Source: an uncultured Pelagibacteraceae bacterium (GTDB lineage: Bacteria; Pseudomonadota; Alphaproteobacteria; Pelagibacterales; Pelagibacteraceae). From it: 64,000 nucleotides of DNA. Numbering within the stretch: the first letter of the stretch is position 1; the number at the start of each line of letters is the position of its first letter. The notes below the pieces were generated by a model, which made no database searches, was not told the DNA's origin, and was given only the letters and a program-made list of their open reading frames with translations. Position numbers and translations under genes: made by a program. Below are positions 61,548 through 64,000 of this stretch, one piece after another. The DNA lies in assembly GCA_902563075.1 (NCBI GenBank), contig CACEWC010000002.1, forward strand, positions 1 to 64,000, read 5' to 3'.

Positions 61548-62651
61548 ATGGAAACAAAAAAAACATCGCTTTATCAATTACATCAAGATTGTAACGCAAA
61601 GTTTGTTGAATTTGCAGGTTATCAGATGCCAATCCGATATTCTGAAGGTATTGTGGAGGAGCATAAATTCACAAGAAATCACTCTGGTATTTTTGATGTT
61701 TCACATATGGGTCAATTATTTATTTATGGTGGCGATGAATTAATTAAAGATTTAGAAAAAATTTTTCCATTAGATTTGAAAAATTTGAAACTAAATCATT
61801 CTAAATACAGCTTCCTAATGGATAAAGATGCTGGGATACAAGATGATTTAATCATTACAAAAATTGATGAAGGTTTTTTAATAATTCTTAATGCAGCGTG
61901 TAAAGACAATGATTTTAAAATTTTAAAGGAACTTTTAAAAGAACAGTACAAAATGGTTTTGGATGAAAATAGATCTTTAATAGCAATTCAGGGACCTAAA
62001 TCATCACAAATCTTAAATGAAATTGTTGACGGGGTAAAAGATTTAAATTTTATGTCTGGAAACTGGTTCTTATTTGATAATCAGAAAGTATACATTACTC
62101 GATCTGGGTATACAGGTGAAGATGGTTTTGAAATATCAATTTTAAATAATTACGCGGATAAATTGACCAGAGAATTAATTAATAAAGGATCTAAATTGGC
62201 AGGCTTAGGAGCAAGAGATACTCTAAGATTAGAAGCTGGCTTATGCTTGTATGGTCATGACCTTGATAAAGATAAAACTCCAGTTGAAGCGAATTTGAAA
62301 TGGGCAATTTCAAAAGAAAGAATTTCCAAAGGTGACTTTATTGGTTCGGACATAATTATTAAACAATTAAATGATGGTGTCACCAAAATAAGAGTTGGGA
62401 TTAAACCTGAGGGAAGAATAATTGCCAGAGAAAAAACAAAAATATTCAACCAATCAGATGTTCATATTGGAGAAATTACTAGTGGCACATTCGGGCCAAG
62501 TGTAAATGGACCTGTAGCAATGGGCTATGTGGAAAATGAATTTTCAAAAAAAAACACTAAAGTATTCTTAGAGGTACGAGGTAAAAAATATGCAGCAAAC
62601 ATTTGCAGTTTACCATTTTATAAAAAAAGTTACGTAAAAGGAGTAAATTAA
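61548..62651 (+). CDS. gcvT: Glycine cleavage system T protein (aminomethyltransferase)
   Basis: [18 protein letters not shown]..., [40 protein letters not shown]. Confidence 0.96.
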   Translation: METKKTSLYQLHQDCNAKFVEFAGYQMPIRYSEGIVEEHKFTRNHSGIFDVSHMGQLFIYGGDELIKDLEKIFPLDLKNLKLNHSKYSFLMDKDAGIQDDLIITKIDEGFLIILNAACKDNDFKILKELLKEQYKMVLDENRSLIAIQGPKSSQILNEIVDGVKDLNFMSGNWFLFDNQKVYITRSGYTGEDGFEISILNNYADKLTRELINKGSKLAGLGARDTLRLEAGLCLYGHDLDKDKTPVEANLKWAISKERISKGDFIGSDIIIKQLNDGVTKIRVGIKPEGRIIAREKTKIFNQSDVHIGEITSGTFGPSVNGPVAMGYVENEFSKKNTKVFLEVRGKKYAANICSLPFYKKSYVKGVN

Positions 62652-63031
62652 TGAGTGAAGTAAAATATTCTAAAGAGCATGAATGGATTAAATTAGAAGG
62701 TGATGTTGCAACAATTGGGATAACAAAGCATGCAACGGAAATGCTAGGAGATATTGTGTTTGCAGAGCTTCCAGAAAAAGGTTCTAATGTTGAAAAAGAT
62801 GGTACTGCAGGAGTTGTAGAGTCTACTAAAGCTGCAAGTGATGTTTATACTCCAGTGAGTGGTGAGGTAGTAGATACAAATCAAGAAATTGTAGATGATC
62901 CATCCAAAATAAATCAAGACCCTGAAAATTCTGCTTGGTTCTTCAAATTAAAAATAAAAGATAAATCTGAAATGGACTCTTTAATGAACAAAGATGACTA
63001 TGATAAATTTGCAAAGGAGAATAATACCTAA
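62651..63031 (+). CDS. gcvH: Glycine cleavage system H protein
   Basis: [37 protein letters not shown] lipoyl-Lys motif. Confidence 0.97.
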   Translation: MSEVKYSKEHEWIKLEGDVATIGITKHATEMLGDIVFAELPEKGSNVEKDGTAGVVESTKAASDVYTPVSGEVVDTNQEIVDDPSKINQDPENSAWFFKLKIKDKSEMDSLMNKDDYDKFAKENNT

Positions 63032-64000
63032 TGTTACATAATTCTGAAAAAGATTTTATAAAAAGACACATTGGTCCATCTGAAGATGATCAATCTAAAA
63101 TGTTAAAAAAATTAAATTATAAATCATTAGATGATTTAATTAATAGTACTGTTCCAGAAAAAATACAGTTTAAGGGTGAACTTAATATTGGTGAGTCTAA
63201 TTCAGAATACGAAGCATTAAGAAAATTAAAAGCAATTTCTAAAAAAAATGAAATTTACTCAAATTTTATTGGCATGGGTTATTATGGTACATATACACCT
63301 TACGTAATTTTAAGAAATATATTGGAAAATCCAGGCTGGTACACATCATATACGCCTTATCAACCGGAAGTGGCTCAAGGAAGACTGGAGATGCTTTTAA
63401 ACTTTCAACAAATGATTGTTGATTTTACAGGAATGGATATTGCAAATGCATCTTTACTCGATGAAGGTACAGCGGCAGCAGAGGCTATGGGTTTAAGTTA
63501 TAGACTTGATAAAAGTGATAGTAATTTGGTTTTTGTTTCAGAAAATTGTCACCCTCAAACTGTTGAGGTTATAAGAACGAGAGCAGAGCCTATGGGTCTC
63601 AAGGTTCTTGTTGGAAATGAAGATAAAGTTTTAGAACAATTAAAAGAGGATATAGTTTGTGGAATATTACAGTATCCTGGAACTTTGGGAGATATTAAAG
63701 ATCCAAGCGAGGCAATAAGCAAAGTTCATAAAAAAAATGGTAAAGCTATTTTAGCTTGCGATCTTCTTGCGCTTGCAAAGCTTAAAACACCGAGAGAACT
63801 TGGTGCTGATATTGCAGTTGGTAGTTCACAAAGATTTGGTATTCCAATGGGTTATGGAGGACCACATGCAGCATTTTTTGCGACAAAAGATGAATACAAA
63901 AGATCTATGCCAGGTAGAATAGTTGGCGTTTCAGTAGATAGGCATGGAAACAAGGCTTATAGATTGTCACTACAGACTAGAGAGCAACATATCAGAAGAG
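63031..64000 (+). CDS. gcvP: Glycine dehydrogenase (P protein), N-terminal part, truncated by window end
   Basis: ATG at 63031; [21 protein letters not shown]..., GMGYYGTYTPYVILRNILENPGWYTSYTPYQPEVAQGRLEMLLNFQQM; no stop before window end. Confidence 0.95.
   Translation, partial: MLHNSEKDFIKRHIGPSEDDQSKMLKKLNYKSLDDLINSTVPEKIQFKGELNIGESNSEYEALRKLKAISKKNEIYSNFIGMGYYGTYTPYVILRNILENPGWYTSYTPYQPEVAQGRLEMLLNFQQMIVDFTGMDIANASLLDEGTAAAEAMGLSYRLDKSDSNLVFVSENCHPQTVEVIRTRAEPMGLKVLVGNEDKVLEQLKEDIVCGILQYPGTLGDIKDPSEAISKVHKKNGKAILACDLLALAKLKTPRELGADIAVGSSQRFGIPMGYGGPHAAFFATKDEYKRSMPGRIVGVSVDRHGNKAYRLSLQTREQHIRR

Overview
The window is AT-rich, gene-dense DNA. Its protein repertoire and organisation look like a SAR11/Pelagibacterales-type alphaproteobacterium; this is inferred from gene content and composition, with no database search. 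From left to right it holds: the 3' end of miaA; a branched-chain amino acid block (ilvB-ilvN-ilvC-leuA) running into a cell-shape operon (mreB-mreC-mreD-mrdA-rodA); assorted metabolic genes; and a large, nearly complete type IV pilus (T4P) locus at about 18.5-41 kb. The T4P locus contains pilT, minor pseudopilins, a PilY1-like protein, pilD, a PilM-PilN fusion, pilO, pilP, a lipoprotein secretin, pilB, pilC and two tandem pilins. An RsbV/RsbW/PP2C partner-switching module is interleaved with it, and a FecR/CHASE2/beta-barrel cluster flanks it. Further right are outer-membrane beta-barrel proteins, the livGFHM-livK branched-chain amino acid transporter, pxpABC (5-oxoprolinase), and a tandem glycine riboswitch ahead of gcvT-gcvH-gcvP (gcvP runs off the end). 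The most interesting signals are: (i) a ~650 bp non-coding region (30.6-31.25 kb) before the PilM-PilN fusion, with a symmetric array of CTCTAACACAA/TTGTGTTAGAG motifs centred on a perfect 14-bp inverted repeat, plus a decayed tandem duplication of the upstream phosphatase gene's 3' end; (ii) the partner-switching module inside the T4P locus; (iii) unusual protein architectures, including the PilM-PilN fusion with a disordered N-terminus, a FecR protein with a long histone-H1-like lysine tail, and a PilY1 VWA domain apparently split by a long insertion; (iv) a livK ORF that reads through its own terminator, probably through a homopolymer frameshift; and (v) a stand-alone small-RNA-like hairpin at 48.74 kb. 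No CRISPR array, transposon, tRNA or rRNA was recognised.
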